Positions 50,820-60,326 are shown, numbered from the stretch's first letter. The stretch: DNA of 64,000 bases from Marivivens aquimaris (GCF_015220045.1 NZ_JADBGB010000001.1:496001-560000); one strand, 5' to 3'. The notes: generated by a model not told the origin, from the sequence alone. Numbers and translations are program-made.

Positions 50820-51908
50820 ATGGCTCTGGATAAGGCCCGCGTCACCGAAATTCTGCAATCGGTCTCTGTGCCGGGTGGCGGGAATCTGGTTTCCCGCGAT
50901 CTCGTGCGTGCCCTTTTAGTTGCAAAGGACCAGATTCGATTCATCATTGAGGCGTCTTCGCCGCAAGAAGCGCAGAATCTCGAAGGTGTTCGCGTTGCGG
51001 CCGTCGCTGCCGTCGAGTCGGAATCGGGCGGCGTTCCCGTCACAGCCATTCTGACTGCGCATGGCCCCGCTGCCGCCGCGCCGACCCAGCAACAACAAGC
51101 TCCGAACCTCAAGATCGGTCGTCACCCGACGCCCCAGCAGGGCGGTCCGCAGGGCGTGCCGGGAATCAAGCGCATCATTGCGATCGGTTCGGGCAAGGGC
51201 GGCGTCGGCAAATCGACCGTTTCGTCGAACCTTGCGGTGGCGCTCGCGAAGCAGGGTAAGAAGGTCGGCCTGCTCGACGCTGATATATATGGTCCCAGCC
51301 AGCCGCGCATGATGGGTGTCAGCGGGAAGCCCACTTCTAAAGACGGCGAGAATATCGACCCGCTCACCGCGCACGGTGTCACTGTTATGTCTATCGGCTT
51401 CATGGTCGAGGAGGACAAAGCCGTCATCTGGCGCGGTCCGATGCTGATGGGCGCGCTGCAACAGCTGCTGGGGCAGGTGAAGTGGGGCGAGCTCGACGTT
51501 CTTCTGATCGACCTGCCGCCGGGAACGGGTGATATCCAGCTGACCCTTTGCCAGCGCACTAACCTTACCGGCGCTATAGTAGTGTCGACTCCGCAGGATG
51601 TGGCGCTGCTGGATGCGCGCAAGGCGCTCGATATGTTCTCTACGCTCAAAACGCCGGTTCTGGGCCTGATCGAGAATATGTCGGTCTTCCATTGTCCGAA
51701 CTGCGGTCACGAGAGCCACATCTTCGGCCATGGTGGTGTCGCTGCTGAAGCGGACAAACTGGGCGTTCCGCTGCTGGGCGCTCTGCCCATCGACCTTGAT
51801 ACCCGTCTGGCAGGCGACAGCGGTACGCCAGTCGCTGCGAAAGAGGGGCCGATGGCCGACCATTATAATGCGATCGCCAAGCGGCTCGTTGACGGCGGGA
51901 TCGTCTGA
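50820..51908 (+). CDS. mrp: Mrp/NBP35-type iron-sulfur carrier ATPase
   Basis: A 362-residue P-loop protein that carries and delivers iron-sulfur clusters. The N-terminal MIP18-like domain (about 1-80) is followed by the ATPase domain with [20 protein letters not shown] (deviant Walker A), [14 protein letters not shown] and [13 protein letters not shown], and the cluster-binding CxxC in [13 protein letters not shown] 50820 is chosen for the GGAGG six bases upstream; the frame stays open for 67 more codons, but that part has no family similarity. It is followed by a hairpin and a 734-bp non-coding stretch. Confidence 0.95.
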   Translation: MALDKARVTEILQSVSVPGGGNLVSRDLVRALLVAKDQIRFIIEASSPQEAQNLEGVRVAAVAAVESESGGVPVTAILTAHGPAAAAPTQQQQAPNLKIGRHPTPQQGGPQGVPGIKRIIAIGSGKGGVGKSTVSSNLAVALAKQGKKVGLLDADIYGPSQPRMMGVSGKPTSKDGENIDPLTAHGVTVMSIGFMVEEDKAVIWRGPMLMGALQQLLGQVKWGELDVLLIDLPPGTGDIQLTLCQRTNLTGAIVVSTPQDVALLDARKALDMFSTLKTPVLGLIENMSVFHCPNCGHESHIFGHGGVAAEADKLGVPLLGALPIDLDTRLAGDSGTPVAAKEGPMADHYNAIAKRLVDGGIV

Positions 51909-51937
51909 CCCACTCTCTATGTATCTGGAACTTTCTG

Positions 51938-51975
51938 GGCCGCTCGTGAACAACGGGCGGCCTTCGTCATTTCGG
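51938..51975 (+). terminator. Probable terminator of mrp
   Basis: GGCCGCTCGT (51938-51947) pairs with ACGGGCGGCC (51953-51962), including one G-U pair, around GAACA. The following TTCGTCATTT is a weak U tract. Confidence 0.6.
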
Positions 51976-51979
51976 GGTC

Positions 51980-51994
51980 TGGAACCGTCTGGAA
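51980..51994. promoter_or_regulatory. TGGAA-N5-TGGAA direct repeat upstream of mraZ
   Basis: TGGAACCGTCTGGAA is a direct repeat with a 10-bp period. The same unit recurs inverted at 52302-52316 (also 10 bp apart) and 52333-52337. MraZ binds short direct repeats with this period (TGGGN-N5) in other bacteria, so these are candidate MraZ boxes with an altered core. Confidence 0.35.
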
Positions 51995-52040
51995 CTCGCC
52001 GCGAAAAATGCGGGGGATCTGCGCGAACAGCATGGAACTC

Positions 52041-52056
52041 GATTCACGTACGAATC
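52041..52056. promoter_or_regulatory. Paired GANTC (CcrM) sites
   Basis: GATTC (52041-52045) and GAATC (52052-52056) flank ACGTAC, forming an imperfect palindrome. GANTC is the target of the cell-cycle methylase CcrM in alphaproteobacteria; two sites 11 bp apart in a cell-division promoter region may carry methylation-dependent control. Confidence 0.4.
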
Positions 52057-52178
52057 ACTGCGGCGTGAATAAATACCTCAAAAACAAGAACATAAGCAGA
52101 ACATGGAGTGGGGTGAGGTGTGTCCATCATGCACCACAAAAAATTCTATGAACTTTCTGGAACCTACCACGCGCTGCG

Positions 52179-52187
52179 TTATCCACA
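52179..52187 (+). promoter_or_regulatory. Consensus DnaA box
   Basis: TTATCCACA, an exact match to the high-affinity DnaA box. Single copy in this gap, so a regulatory site is more likely than an origin. Confidence 0.5.
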
Positions 52188-52551
52188 GGGTGCTGCACTA
52201 AATATGGGGTGAAAATTGCCCAACCTGCCCATATGGGGCGTAACCCACTATTCCGTGATGTTGGCGTTGGCCCCGTGATCGGCCCGAACTATCCCACTGA
52301 GTTCCATGTGGTTCCAATTTATGGTTGCTCGGTTCCATCACATTTGGCACAAACAAGACATCGGAAGTGAGTTGGTAACGACTAAGCGGGACAAAGACCC
52401 AAAAGGGCGCAGATCCCAGCGGTAAAACAATAAAACCAGAGCAGGTTTCATACAGGCAGCCACTCACTTCCAAACAAGAAGATCCGGCGCGCGAGCGAGC
52501 AGACATCCCCCCAGGTGGCGCGCGTTGTCGGACATCCCGCGAGGGACGATG

Positions 52552-52588
52552 ACGGCGGATCGGGCTTGGCAGTAGCTCGATCCGCCGT
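52552..52588 (+). terminator. Strong hairpin in the mraZ leader
   Basis: ACGGCGGATCG (52552-52562) pairs perfectly with CGATCCGCCGT (52578-52588) around a 15-base loop and is followed by TCGTCTTTC. It lies 55 bases before mraZ and could be a terminator or attenuator for transcripts entering the division cluster. Confidence 0.5.
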
Positions 52589-52642
52589 TCGTCTTTCAGG
52601 GCCCGAAAGGGCAGGCAGGTAAGCAAAAGAGGCCGCAGGCAA

Positions 52643-53143
52643 GTGATCCACTCGTTCGAAGGCGAGCACTACCAGAAAGTCGACCGGAAGGGCCGTATGT
52701 CCGTTCCGGCTGATTTTCGTCGTGAGCTTGCCTTGGGTGATGCGGATGCCGAAGTGCGCGGCACGGTCCGTATGAAGATCGTCTACGGCCAACACCTCAA
52801 AGAACATGTCGCTGTCTACCCGATGGACGAATACCAGCGCATCGTCGAAGACATCTATGCGATGCCGCGCTCCAAAGCGCGCGACCAGAAGCGCCTGTCG
52901 CAGCTTTTCGTGACCAAATCGCTCACGATCGAAGCCGACAAGGATGGCCGCGTCATTCTCAATAAGACCATTCGCGACAAGCTCGGCATCGAAGAGGGCG
53001 AGATCTATTTCCGCGGCGGTGTCGGGAACTTCGAAATGTGGAACGCGGAGCACTTCCGCGAGACTGTCGAAGCCGATATCGACGAATGGCTGGACGAGCA
53101 GGACGAGGACTTCGATCCGCTCGAACTGCTGGGAGGCGAATAA
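52643..53143 (+). CDS. mraZ: MraZ, transcriptional regulator of the division cluster
   Basis: A 166-residue protein with two AbrB/SpoVT-like beta domains. The first repeat shows EGEHYQKVDRKGRMSVPADF; the second TKSLTIEADKDGRVILNKTI. In other bacteria MraZ forms a ring and represses the dcw promoter through direct repeats. The start is GTG 52643; the family's usual short N-terminus (before GE-YQKVD-KGR) fits. It is separated from rsmH by no gap (TAA immediately followed by ATG) and heads an eight-gene run. Confidence 0.95.
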   Translation: MIHSFEGEHYQKVDRKGRMSVPADFRRELALGDADAEVRGTVRMKIVYGQHLKEHVAVYPMDEYQRIVEDIYAMPRSKARDQKRLSQLFVTKSLTIEADKDGRVILNKTIRDKLGIEEGEIYFRGGVGNFEMWNAEHFRETVEADIDEWLDEQDEDFDPLELLGGE

Positions 53144-54112
53144 ATGTCCGCTCCAGACAAACCCCACATTCCCGTTTTATTGAGACCGCTTATCAAGGCG
53201 GTCTCTCCTGTCTCTGGCACATGGCTTGACGGCACCTTCGGGGCAGGGGGCTACACCCGTGCTCTGCTCGAAGCGGGCGCCGACAAAGTCATCGGTGTCG
53301 ACCGCGATCCGCTGGCGTTCGAAATGGCGTCGGGCTGGGTTGGCGACTACGGCGACCGTCTGGAAATGGTCGAGGGTACGTTCTCCGAAATGGACAGCTA
53401 TGCCACCGGCCTTGACGGTGTTGTGCTCGATCTAGGCGTGTCGTCCATGCAGCTCGATCTGGCGGAGCGCGGCTTTTCGTTCATGAAGGACGGCCCGCTC
53501 GATATGCGGATGAGCCAGTCTGGCACCTCGGCTGCCGACCTCTGCAACGAGCTGGAAGAGGCCGAACTGGCCGACATCATTTACCTCTACGGTGAAGAGC
53601 GCGCGAGCCGCCGCATCGCCAAAGCTATCGTGCAGGCGCGCCCGATCCACACCACGCTGCAACTGGCTAAGCTCGTCGAAAGCTGCCTGCCGCGCCCCAA
53701 ACCCGGCCAGAGCCACCCCGCGACCCGCACGTTCCAAGCACTCCGCATCGCGGTGAACGACGAGTACGGACAACTGTTCGAAGGCCTTCTGGCCGCGGAG
53801 CGTGCGCTCCGCCCTGGTGGTCTGCTGGCTGTCGTGACCTTCCATTCGGTCGAAGACCGCATGACCAAGCGTTTCTTCCAAGCGCGTTCGGGCCGTACGG
53901 CCAACGCCAACCGCTACGCGCCGGTCATCGAAAAAGACAAACCTGCATTCGAGATGGTCGAGAAGAAGGCCATCGGTCCGGACGATCAGGAACTCGAAGA
54001 AAACCCGCGTTCACGTTCAGCCAAGCTGCGCGTGGCGCGCCGCACCGATGCACCGGGCGGGGAAATCGACAAGGCGTCACTCGGGATGCCACTTCGGAAA
54101 GGTGAGCGTTAA
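53144..54112 (+). CDS. rsmH: 16S rRNA (cytosine-1402-N4)-methyltransferase
   Basis: A 322-residue SAM methyltransferase (MraW). Motifs: [13 protein letters not shown] at the start, [19 protein letters not shown] (SAM loop), [20 protein letters not shown] and [18 protein letters not shown]. It modifies the ribosomal P site. It directly abuts mraZ and overlaps ftsL by one base (TAATG). Confidence 0.97.
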   Translation: MSAPDKPHIPVLLRPLIKAVSPVSGTWLDGTFGAGGYTRALLEAGADKVIGVDRDPLAFEMASGWVGDYGDRLEMVEGTFSEMDSYATGLDGVVLDLGVSSMQLDLAERGFSFMKDGPLDMRMSQSGTSAADLCNELEEAELADIIYLYGEERASRRIAKAIVQARPIHTTLQLAKLVESCLPRPKPGQSHPATRTFQALRIAVNDEYGQLFEGLLAAERALRPGGLLAVVTFHSVEDRMTKRFFQARSGRTANANRYAPVIEKDKPAFEMVEKKAIGPDDQELEENPRSRSAKLRVARRTDAPGGEIDKASLGMPLRKGER

Positions 54113-54465
54113 TGCGTAGTCTGCTTTATGTGATGACCGCACTTGGCGTAATCGGACTGGCCTTCTGGGCCTATCAGGAAAACTACCGCACGCAGGACTC
54201 GCTCAAGGAAGTCCGCCAACTGAACCGTCAGATCGCGTCGGCCAACGCGCGTCTACGGATGCTTCAGGCAGAGTGGGCGTACCAGAACCGTCCTGACCGT
54301 TTGCGTGACCTTGCCGAACTGAACTTCGACCGTCTTGGTCTTCTGCCGCTGATGCCTGATGGCTTTGGCCGCGTCGATCAGGTGGCGTTCCCGATGGTTC
54401 TGCCGAGCGAACTTGGCCGCGTGATCGAAGTCTCGAGCGACGGTGATGCAGAGGTGACAGAATGA
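54112..54465 (+). CDS. ftsL: Cell division protein FtsL
   Basis: A 117-residue bitopic protein: one membrane span at about 4-21 (LLYVMTALGVIGLAFWAY), then a coiled-coil helix (about 30-60; DSLKEVRQLNRQIASANARL) and a C-terminal DRLGLLPLMPDGFGRV region. Size, topology and position between rsmH and ftsI identify it, as the sequence itself is poorly conserved. It belongs to the FtsQLB complex, which activates FtsWI septal synthesis. Confidence 0.92.
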   Translation: MRSLLYVMTALGVIGLAFWAYQENYRTQDSLKEVRQLNRQIASANARLRMLQAEWAYQNRPDRLRDLAELNFDRLGLLPLMPDGFGRVDQVAFPMVLPSELGRVIEVSSDGDAEVTE

Positions 54466-56249
54466 GCCGCCGTATTCCACTCCGCCCGCTGGCCCGTATC
54501 ATTCAGGCCCGCCAGAGCGGCGAAAACCCCGATGCGATCGAGGCAGAGAACCGCCGCATCCGTCACGAAGCCATGCGCGACAGTGCCCGCGCCCGCGCCG
54601 AGAGCCGTCTCATGGTTCTGGGCGCTTTCTTCTTTTGTGCATTCGCCGCCATCGTCTTCAAAATGGGTGTCATCGGGGCGAGCCTGCCCGAGGAATCGCA
54701 AGTCAGCCTGTCGGGCGGTGAGCCGATCCTGTCCGCGCGCGCCGATATCGTCGACCGTCAGGGCCGTATCCTCGCGACCAACTTCGACACCTATTCCGTC
54801 TACGCCCAGCCCCAGGACATGGTCGATCCGGTTCACGCCGCTGACGAGCTTTTCCGCATCTTCCCTGACCTCGACCACGAGCGTCTGGTCGCGGACTTCA
54901 CCGGCAACCGTAAATTCGTCTGGATTCGGCGCCAGATCAGCCCCGAGCAGATGCAGGCCGTCCACGATATCGGCGATCCGGGCATTCTGTTCGGCCCGCG
55001 CGAGATGCGCATCTACCCGAACGGCCCGTTGGCCAGCCATATCCTCGGCGGTGCGAGCTATGGTCGCGAGGCTGTAAACACTGCCGAAGTCATCGGCATT
55101 GCTGGTGTCGAGCGCACTTTCGACGAATTCCTCCGCGATCCCGCCAACGAAGGCGCGCCGCTGGAACTGTCGATCGACCTCACCGTCCAGTCCGCGATGG
55201 AGCGTGTGCTTCAAGGCGGGATGATGCTGATGAATGCCAAAGGTGCGGCAGCCGTCCTGATGGACGCCCACACCGGCGAGATCATGGCGATGGCATCGCT
55301 GCCCGATTTCGACCCGAACGACCGTCCCGCCGTGCTGACCACGGGCGACCAGTCCGACAGTCCGCTGTTCAACCGCGCTGTTCAGGGCGTCTATGAACTT
55401 GGCTCAACGTTCAAGATTCTGGCCGTCGCGCAGGGCCTCGAAATGGGCCTTATCGATCCCGATACCATGATCCAGACCTCGCCCGGCATCCGCATGGGCG
55501 GCTTTACGATCAACGACTTCCACAGCTATGGCGCGCAGAACTCTGTCACCGATGTCATCGTCAAATCGTCGAACATCGGCACCGCCCACATTGCAGAGCT
55601 GATCGGCCCCGATAACCAGCGCAACTTCCTCAAGTCGCTGGGTATCCTCGATGTCTCGCCCGTCGAACTGGGTGAAGCAGGCGCAGGCCGTCCGCAGCTT
55701 CCGCGTCAGTGGGGCCCGCTGGAGACCATGACGATCTCCTACGGCCACGGCGTCGCAGCGTCCCCGCTGCACCTCGCTTCGGCCTATGCCACCATCGCGA
55801 ACGGCGGCCATCTGGTGCAGCCGACGCTGATGCGCGGCGGTAACCCGATCCCCGGTGAGCGGATTATGTCCGAAGAAACCGCAGCCGCGTCGCTGTCGAT
55901 GCTGCGTCAGGTTGTAACCCGCGGTACCGCGTCCTTTGGTGAGGTCGCAGGCTACGAAGTTGCTGGCAAAACCGGTACCGCAGACAAGGTCAAACCGACC
56001 GGCGGATACTATGATGACAAGGTGATCGCGACCTTTGCGTCGGTCTTTCCTGCTTCCGATCCGAAGTACGTTTTGGTCGTCACGCTGGACGAACCCGTCG
56101 ACACCACCAGCAGCGAGCCGCGCCGCACCGCGGGTTGGACCGCCGTACCCGTCGCCGCAGAGCTGATCCGCCGCGTCGGACCGCTGCTCGGCCTACGTCC
56201 GCAGATTGATAATCCGCTACTAACTGGTGTATCGCTGACCTCAAACTAA
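54462..56249 (+). CDS. ftsI: Septal peptidoglycan transpeptidase FtsI (PBP3)
   Basis: A 595-residue class B penicillin-binding protein. One membrane anchor at about 50-70, the N-terminal pedestal (about 80-230) and the transpeptidase domain with S315-K318 in ELGSTFKI, S369-N371 in KSSNIG and K503-T-G in AGKTGTADK, all intact. It cross-links septal cell wall in the periplasm. Four-base overlap with ftsL. Confidence 0.97.
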   Translation: MSRRIPLRPLARIIQARQSGENPDAIEAENRRIRHEAMRDSARARAESRLMVLGAFFFCAFAAIVFKMGVIGASLPEESQVSLSGGEPILSARADIVDRQGRILATNFDTYSVYAQPQDMVDPVHAADELFRIFPDLDHERLVADFTGNRKFVWIRRQISPEQMQAVHDIGDPGILFGPREMRIYPNGPLASHILGGASYGREAVNTAEVIGIAGVERTFDEFLRDPANEGAPLELSIDLTVQSAMERVLQGGMMLMNAKGAAAVLMDAHTGEIMAMASLPDFDPNDRPAVLTTGDQSDSPLFNRAVQGVYELGSTFKILAVAQGLEMGLIDPDTMIQTSPGIRMGGFTINDFHSYGAQNSVTDVIVKSSNIGTAHIAELIGPDNQRNFLKSLGILDVSPVELGEAGAGRPQLPRQWGPLETMTISYGHGVAASPLHLASAYATIANGGHLVQPTLMRGGNPIPGERIMSEETAAASLSMLRQVVTRGTASFGEVAGYEVAGKTGTADKVKPTGGYYDDKVIATFASVFPASDPKYVLVVTLDEPVDTTSSEPRRTAGWTAVPVAAELIRRVGPLLGLRPQIDNPLLTGVSLTSN

Positions 56250-56266
56250 CCGAGGGAGCCCTGCAT

Positions 56267-57769
56267 ATGAGCGGCACAGAGAAGACATGTTCGCTAGCAG
56301 ACCTCGGTCTGACCGCGCAGGGCGCTAAAGAAGCTGTCATCAAAGCCATCACCATCGACAGCCGCGAGGTCATGCCGGGCACGTTATTCGCCGCATTGCC
56401 AGGCAGTGCTGTCCATGGCGCAACCTTCACCGACGCTGCCATTGCTAACGGTGTCAGCGCCATTCTCACGGATGCCGAGGGCGCAAAGATCGCCGCGCCC
56501 GCCGTTGAAGGCACCGACATTGCGCTGGTGATCGCCGAAGATCCGCGCGCCACGCTGGCGCAGACCGCCGCGCTTTGGTTCGGGCCGCAGCCTGGTGTCA
56601 TGGTAGGCGTGACTGGCACCAACGGCAAAACCTCGGTCGCGAGCTTCTGCCGTCAGATCTGGACGCACATGGGTCTGGAGGCTGTAAACGTCGGCACCAC
56701 TGGTGTTGAGGGCGCATGGACCCATCCGCTCCGACACACCACACCCGACCCGATCACGCTGCAAAGGGTGCTGGCTGATGCGGCCCAAAACGGTGTCACC
56801 CACGCCGCGATGGAGGCATCTTCGCACGGCCTCGACCAGCGCCGCCTTGATGGGGTGATCCTGTCCTCGGCTGGCTTCACGAACTTCACCCAAGACCACC
56901 TCGACTATCACGAGACCTTCGAGGCCTACTTCGACGCCAAGATGGGTCTTTTCACTCGCGTCCTTCAGCCCGAAGGCACCGCCGTTGTGAACCTCGACGA
57001 CCCGAAGGGGGCCGAGGTTGCCGCGACCGCCGAAGCGCGCGGCCAGGAAGTCATCGGCGTTGGCCGCGCTAAAGGTGCCCGCCTGCGTCTGCTCGCCCAG
57101 CGTTTCGACTCGACAGGGCAGGAGGTCCGTTTCGACTGGCAGGGCAGCGTCCATATGGTGCGCCTCAACCTGATCGGCGGGTTTCAAGCCGAGAACGTTT
57201 TGCTGGCTGCAGGTCTGGTCATCGGCGCTGGTGCTGATGCTGAAGAGGTTTTCGCGACCCTGCCGCACCTCACCACCGTGCGCGGGCGTATGCAGCTCGC
57301 CGCGACCCGCGACAACGGCGCTGCGGTGTTTATCGATTATGCTCACACGCCCGATGCGGTTGAAACCGTGCTCGAAGCGATCCGCCCGCACGTCATGGGC
57401 CGCATCATTGCCATTGTCGGCGCTGGCGGTGACCGTGACAAAACCAAACGCCCGCTCATGGGCGGCGCTGCCGCGCGTCTGGCTGACGTCGTCATCGTGA
57501 CCGACGACAATCCGCGCACCGAAGACCCCGCCACCATTCGCGCTGCGGTTATGGAAGGGGCAACTGCCGAAAAATCCACCGATGTTTTCGAAATCGGTGA
57601 CCGTGCCGAGGCGATTTTGCGCGGGGCGGACATGCTTCAGCCCGGAGACGCGCTACTTGTCGCGGGCAAGGGACACGAGACCGGCCAGATCGTCGGCACC
57701 GATGTCCTCCATTTTGACGATGCCGAAGTTGCGTCGCAGGCCGTTCTGGCGCTTGACGGAAAGATTTGA
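56267..57769 (+). CDS. murE: UDP-N-acetylmuramoyl-tripeptide synthetase (meso-diaminopimelate type)
   Basis: A 500-residue Mur ligase adding the third peptide residue to UDP-MurNAc-Ala-Glu. ATP loop VTGTNGKTSVASFC, substrate region TTPDPITLQ, carbamylated-lysine region near SSAGFTNFTQDHLDYH, and the amino-acid pocket DDNPRTEDP, the DNPR signature of meso-diaminopimelate enzymes. GAGGGAGCC lies before the ATG, 17 bases after ftsI. Confidence 0.96.
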   Translation: MSGTEKTCSLADLGLTAQGAKEAVIKAITIDSREVMPGTLFAALPGSAVHGATFTDAAIANGVSAILTDAEGAKIAAPAVEGTDIALVIAEDPRATLAQTAALWFGPQPGVMVGVTGTNGKTSVASFCRQIWTHMGLEAVNVGTTGVEGAWTHPLRHTTPDPITLQRVLADAAQNGVTHAAMEASSHGLDQRRLDGVILSSAGFTNFTQDHLDYHETFEAYFDAKMGLFTRVLQPEGTAVVNLDDPKGAEVAATAEARGQEVIGVGRAKGARLRLLAQRFDSTGQEVRFDWQGSVHMVRLNLIGGFQAENVLLAAGLVIGAGADAEEVFATLPHLTTVRGRMQLAATRDNGAAVFIDYAHTPDAVETVLEAIRPHVMGRIIAIVGAGGDRDKTKRPLMGGAAARLADVVIVTDDNPRTEDPATIRAAVMEGATAEKSTDVFEIGDRAEAILRGADMLQPGDALLVAGKGHETGQIVGTDVLHFDDAEVASQAVLALDGKI

Positions 57770-59217
57770 TGACTGACGTTCTCTGGACCGCGGATGATGC
57801 CGCCAAAGCAACTGGCGGCACGTCCACCGCCGACTGGCAGGCAACTGGCGTCTCCATCGACACCCGTACATTGAAGCCGGGCGATCTGTTCGTTGCCCTA
57901 AAAGCTGCCCGTGACGGCCATGAGTTTGTCTCGCAGGCGCTGGAGAAGGGCGCCGCTGCTGCGCTTGTCACGCACCGCCCCGAAGGCGTTGCCGAGGATG
58001 CGCCGCTGCTAGTCGTGGATGACGTGCTGAGGGGCCTCGAAGACCTCGGCCGCGCTGCTCGCGCCCGTACCAAGGCGCGCGTTGTGGCTGTAACCGGATC
58101 GGTCGGCAAAACCTCGACCAAAGAAATGCTCCGCACCGCGCTTGCGCCGCAGGGCAAAACCCACGCCGCCGAGGCCAGTTATAACAACCATTGGGGCGTG
58201 CCGCTGACGCTGGCCCGTATGCCTGCTGACACCCGCTATGCCGTCATTGAAATCGGCATGAGCAACCCCGGAGAGATCGAGCCGCTCGCCCGCATGGCCC
58301 GCCCGCACGTCGCGATGGTGACCACCGTTGCTGCCGTTCACCTCGAAGCGTTCGAGAACGTCGAAGGCATCGCCATTGAGAAGGCCAGCATCGTCAAAGG
58401 GCTGGAGGCAAACGGCGTCGCAGTCCTGAACGGCGACCTCGACACCTCGCACATCCTGATCGACGCCGCGAAAGAGCAGGGCGCAAAGGTAGTGACCTTC
58501 GGCCAGAACGCGGGCAACCATCACCGCATGTTGGACGTGCGCATTCGCGAAGGGCATACCGTCGGCTGTGCCCGCGCGTGGCGCACGCCCATTCTGATCA
58601 AAGTCGGCACCGAAGGCCGCCACTTTGCAGTGAACGCGCTGGGCGTCGTGGCTGCGATGTCTGCACTCGGCGCTGACCGCGTGCGCGGCCTGATGGACCT
58701 TGCAGAGTGGGCACCGCCCGCAGGCCGCGGTATGATCGAGCAGATCCACCTCGATACCGCGCGCTCGGGTGAATACTTTGACCTGCTCGACGATGCGTTC
58801 AACGCCAACCCGACCTCGCTGTCGGCCAGCCTCGAAGTGCTCGCTTCGCGCCAGCCGCGCGATGGCTGCGGACGCAAAGTCCGTGGCCGCCGCGTTGCGA
58901 TCCTCGGCGATATGCTGGAACTCGGAACTGATGAAGCCGCGATGCATGCCCGCATGGCCGATGACCCGTCGATGGCCGACGTCGACGTTGTCCATTGCGC
59001 CGGCCCGCTGATGCGCCACTTGTTCGAGGCTTTGCCCGAAGACCAGCGCGGTCACTACACGAAAACCGCGCAAGATATGCTCCAAGACGTCTCGCGGCTC
59101 GTCGACACCGGCGATGTCGTGCTCGTCAAAGGCTCCAAAGGCAGCAAGATCAGCCTTGTCGTTGACGCGCTGCGCAAATTGGGGCAACGCAGAACAACCA
59201 CCGACCACGAAGGCTGA
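57769..59217 (+). CDS. murF: UDP-N-acetylmuramoyl-tripeptide--D-alanyl-D-alanine ligase
   Basis: A 482-residue Mur ligase adding D-Ala-D-Ala to complete the UDP-MurNAc pentapeptide. ATP loop VTGSVGKTSTKEML, EASYNNHWGVPLTLARMPAD (substrate region), EIGMSNPGEI and the C-terminal DAFNANPTSLSASLEVL and LGDMLELG motifs. ATG 57769 overlaps the murE stop (TGATG) by one base; a TTG one codon earlier is possible but less likely. Confidence 0.96.
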   Translation: MTDVLWTADDAAKATGGTSTADWQATGVSIDTRTLKPGDLFVALKAARDGHEFVSQALEKGAAAALVTHRPEGVAEDAPLLVVDDVLRGLEDLGRAARARTKARVVAVTGSVGKTSTKEMLRTALAPQGKTHAAEASYNNHWGVPLTLARMPADTRYAVIEIGMSNPGEIEPLARMARPHVAMVTTVAAVHLEAFENVEGIAIEKASIVKGLEANGVAVLNGDLDTSHILIDAAKEQGAKVVTFGQNAGNHHRMLDVRIREGHTVGCARAWRTPILIKVGTEGRHFAVNALGVVAAMSALGADRVRGLMDLAEWAPPAGRGMIEQIHLDTARSGEYFDLLDDAFNANPTSLSASLEVLASRQPRDGCGRKVRGRRVAILGDMLELGTDEAAMHARMADDPSMADVDVVHCAGPLMRHLFEALPEDQRGHYTKTAQDMLQDVSRLVDTGDVVLVKGSKGSKISLVVDALRKLGQRRTTTDHEG

Positions 59218-59223
59218 ACCGAC

Positions 59224-60306
59224 ATGCTGTACCTTCTGACCGCTCTCTCCGACGGCGGCGATTTCTTCAACCTGTTCCGGTACATCACCTTCCGCGCTGG
59301 CGGAGCTTTCCTGACCGCGCTGCTGTTCGGCTTCATGTTTGGCCGTCCGCTGATCGACGTGCTGCGCCGCAAACAGGGCAAGGGCCAGCCGATCCGCAGC
59401 GACGGCCCCGAAGCGCACCTCGCCAAGGTCGGCACCCCCACGATGGGCGGTCTGCTGATCGTCGGCGCACTCGCGTTCTCGACGCTGCTCTGGGCGCGCC
59501 TTGATAATGCGTTCGTGCTGCTGACCCTCTTCGTCACGCTGTCCTACGCAGCGATCGGTTTCGCCGACGACTATTCCAAGGTGAGCAAGCAATCGACCGA
59601 CGGCGTGTCGGGCAAAGTCCGCCTGATCATCGGCTTCGCGGTTGCTGCTATCGCGGGCTACTGGGCTGCGGCCTACCACCCTGCTGACCTCACAAACCAG
59701 CTCGCGCTGCCTGTCTTCAAGAACACGCTCATCAACCTCAGCTGGCTCTTCGTACCCTTCGCGATGCTCGTCATCGTCGGCGCCGCCAACGCTGTAAACT
59801 TCACCGATGGCCTCGACGGCCTCGCAATCATGCCCGTCATGATCGCGGCCGGCACCTTCGGTATCATCGCCTATATCGTCGGTCGCTCGGACTTCACCGA
59901 ATACCTCGATGTCCACTACGTGCCCGACACGGCGGAAATCACAGTGTTCTGCGCCGCGCTGATCGGCGGTGGCCTCGGCTTCCTGTGGTACAACGCACCG
60001 CCCGCCGCGGTCTTTATGGGCGACACCGGCTCGCTGGCTCTGGGCGGCGCACTCGGCTCAATCGCCGTTGCCACCAAGCACGAGATCGTCCTCGCCATCG
60101 TCGGCGGCCTTTTCGTGATGGAGACCCTCTCGGTCATCATTCAGGTGCTCTACTTCAAACGGACCGGTAAGCGCGTGTTCCTCATGGCGCCAATCCATCA
60201 CCACTACGAAAAGAAGGGCTGGTCCGAGCCGCAGATCGTGATCCGGTTCTGGATCATCTCGCTGATCCTCGCCATGATCGGCCTCGCGACGCTTAAAGTG
60301 CGCTGA
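59224..60306 (+). CDS. mraY: Phospho-N-acetylmuramoyl-pentapeptide-transferase
   Basis: A 360-residue membrane enzyme with about ten helices that transfers phospho-MurNAc-pentapeptide to undecaprenyl phosphate, making lipid I. Signatures: [24 protein letters not shown] (catalytic acidic pair), [24 protein letters not shown] and the cytoplasmic [12 protein letters not shown] loop. It begins six bases behind murF. A two-hairpin repeat separates it from murD. Confidence 0.97.
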   Translation: MLYLLTALSDGGDFFNLFRYITFRAGGAFLTALLFGFMFGRPLIDVLRRKQGKGQPIRSDGPEAHLAKVGTPTMGGLLIVGALAFSTLLWARLDNAFVLLTLFVTLSYAAIGFADDYSKVSKQSTDGVSGKVRLIIGFAVAAIAGYWAAAYHPADLTNQLALPVFKNTLINLSWLFVPFAMLVIVGAANAVNFTDGLDGLAIMPVMIAAGTFGIIAYIVGRSDFTEYLDVHYVPDTAEITVFCAALIGGGLGFLWYNAPPAAVFMGDTGSLALGGALGSIAVATKHEIVLAIVGGLFVMETLSVIIQVLYFKRTGKRVFLMAPIHHHYEKKGWSEPQIVIRFWIISLILAMIGLATLKVR

Positions 60307-60326
60307 GCCGCCTTTCACTTTGACCT

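Larger units (their letters stand above)
51909..52642. other. 734-bp non-coding region between mrp and mraZ
   Basis: No credible protein gene on either strand. It holds the mrp terminator-like hairpin (51938), repeated TGGAA motifs (51926, 51980, 51990, 52033, 52158 and, inverted, 52302, 52312, 52333), two GANTC sites (52041, 52052), a consensus DnaA box (52179), a 10-bp inverted repeat bracketed by AAACAAGA (52351-52479) and a GC-rich folded leader before mraZ (52480-52620). The length and density of motifs suggest a regulatory region and possibly a small RNA. Confidence 0.6.

Noticed and set aside
52179..52187. Replication origin at the DnaA box
   Set aside because: Only one consensus box, no AT-rich unwinding region and no dnaA, dnaN, parAB or hemE nearby.
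52301..52337. LexA (SOS) box from repeated GTTCC
   Set aside because: Alphaproteobacterial LexA sites are GTTC-N7-GTTC; here the repeats are 10 and 21 bp apart (N6 between GTTC units in the close pair), so the spacing is wrong.
51909..52642. RNase P RNA gene upstream of mraZ
   Set aside because: I recalled this location for rnpB in some alphaproteobacteria, but the conserved GAGGAAAGTCC and ACAGAA-type core sequences are absent on both strands.
52198..53167. Minus-strand open frames (143 and 240 codons) upstream of and across mraZ
   Set aside because: One lies in non-coding sequence without a plausible start site or any domain; the other is a mirror of mraZ.
58009..59916. 635-codon open frame antisense to murF and mraY
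   Set aside because: Spans two well-conserved genes on the other strand and shows no recognisable motif or ribosome-binding site.
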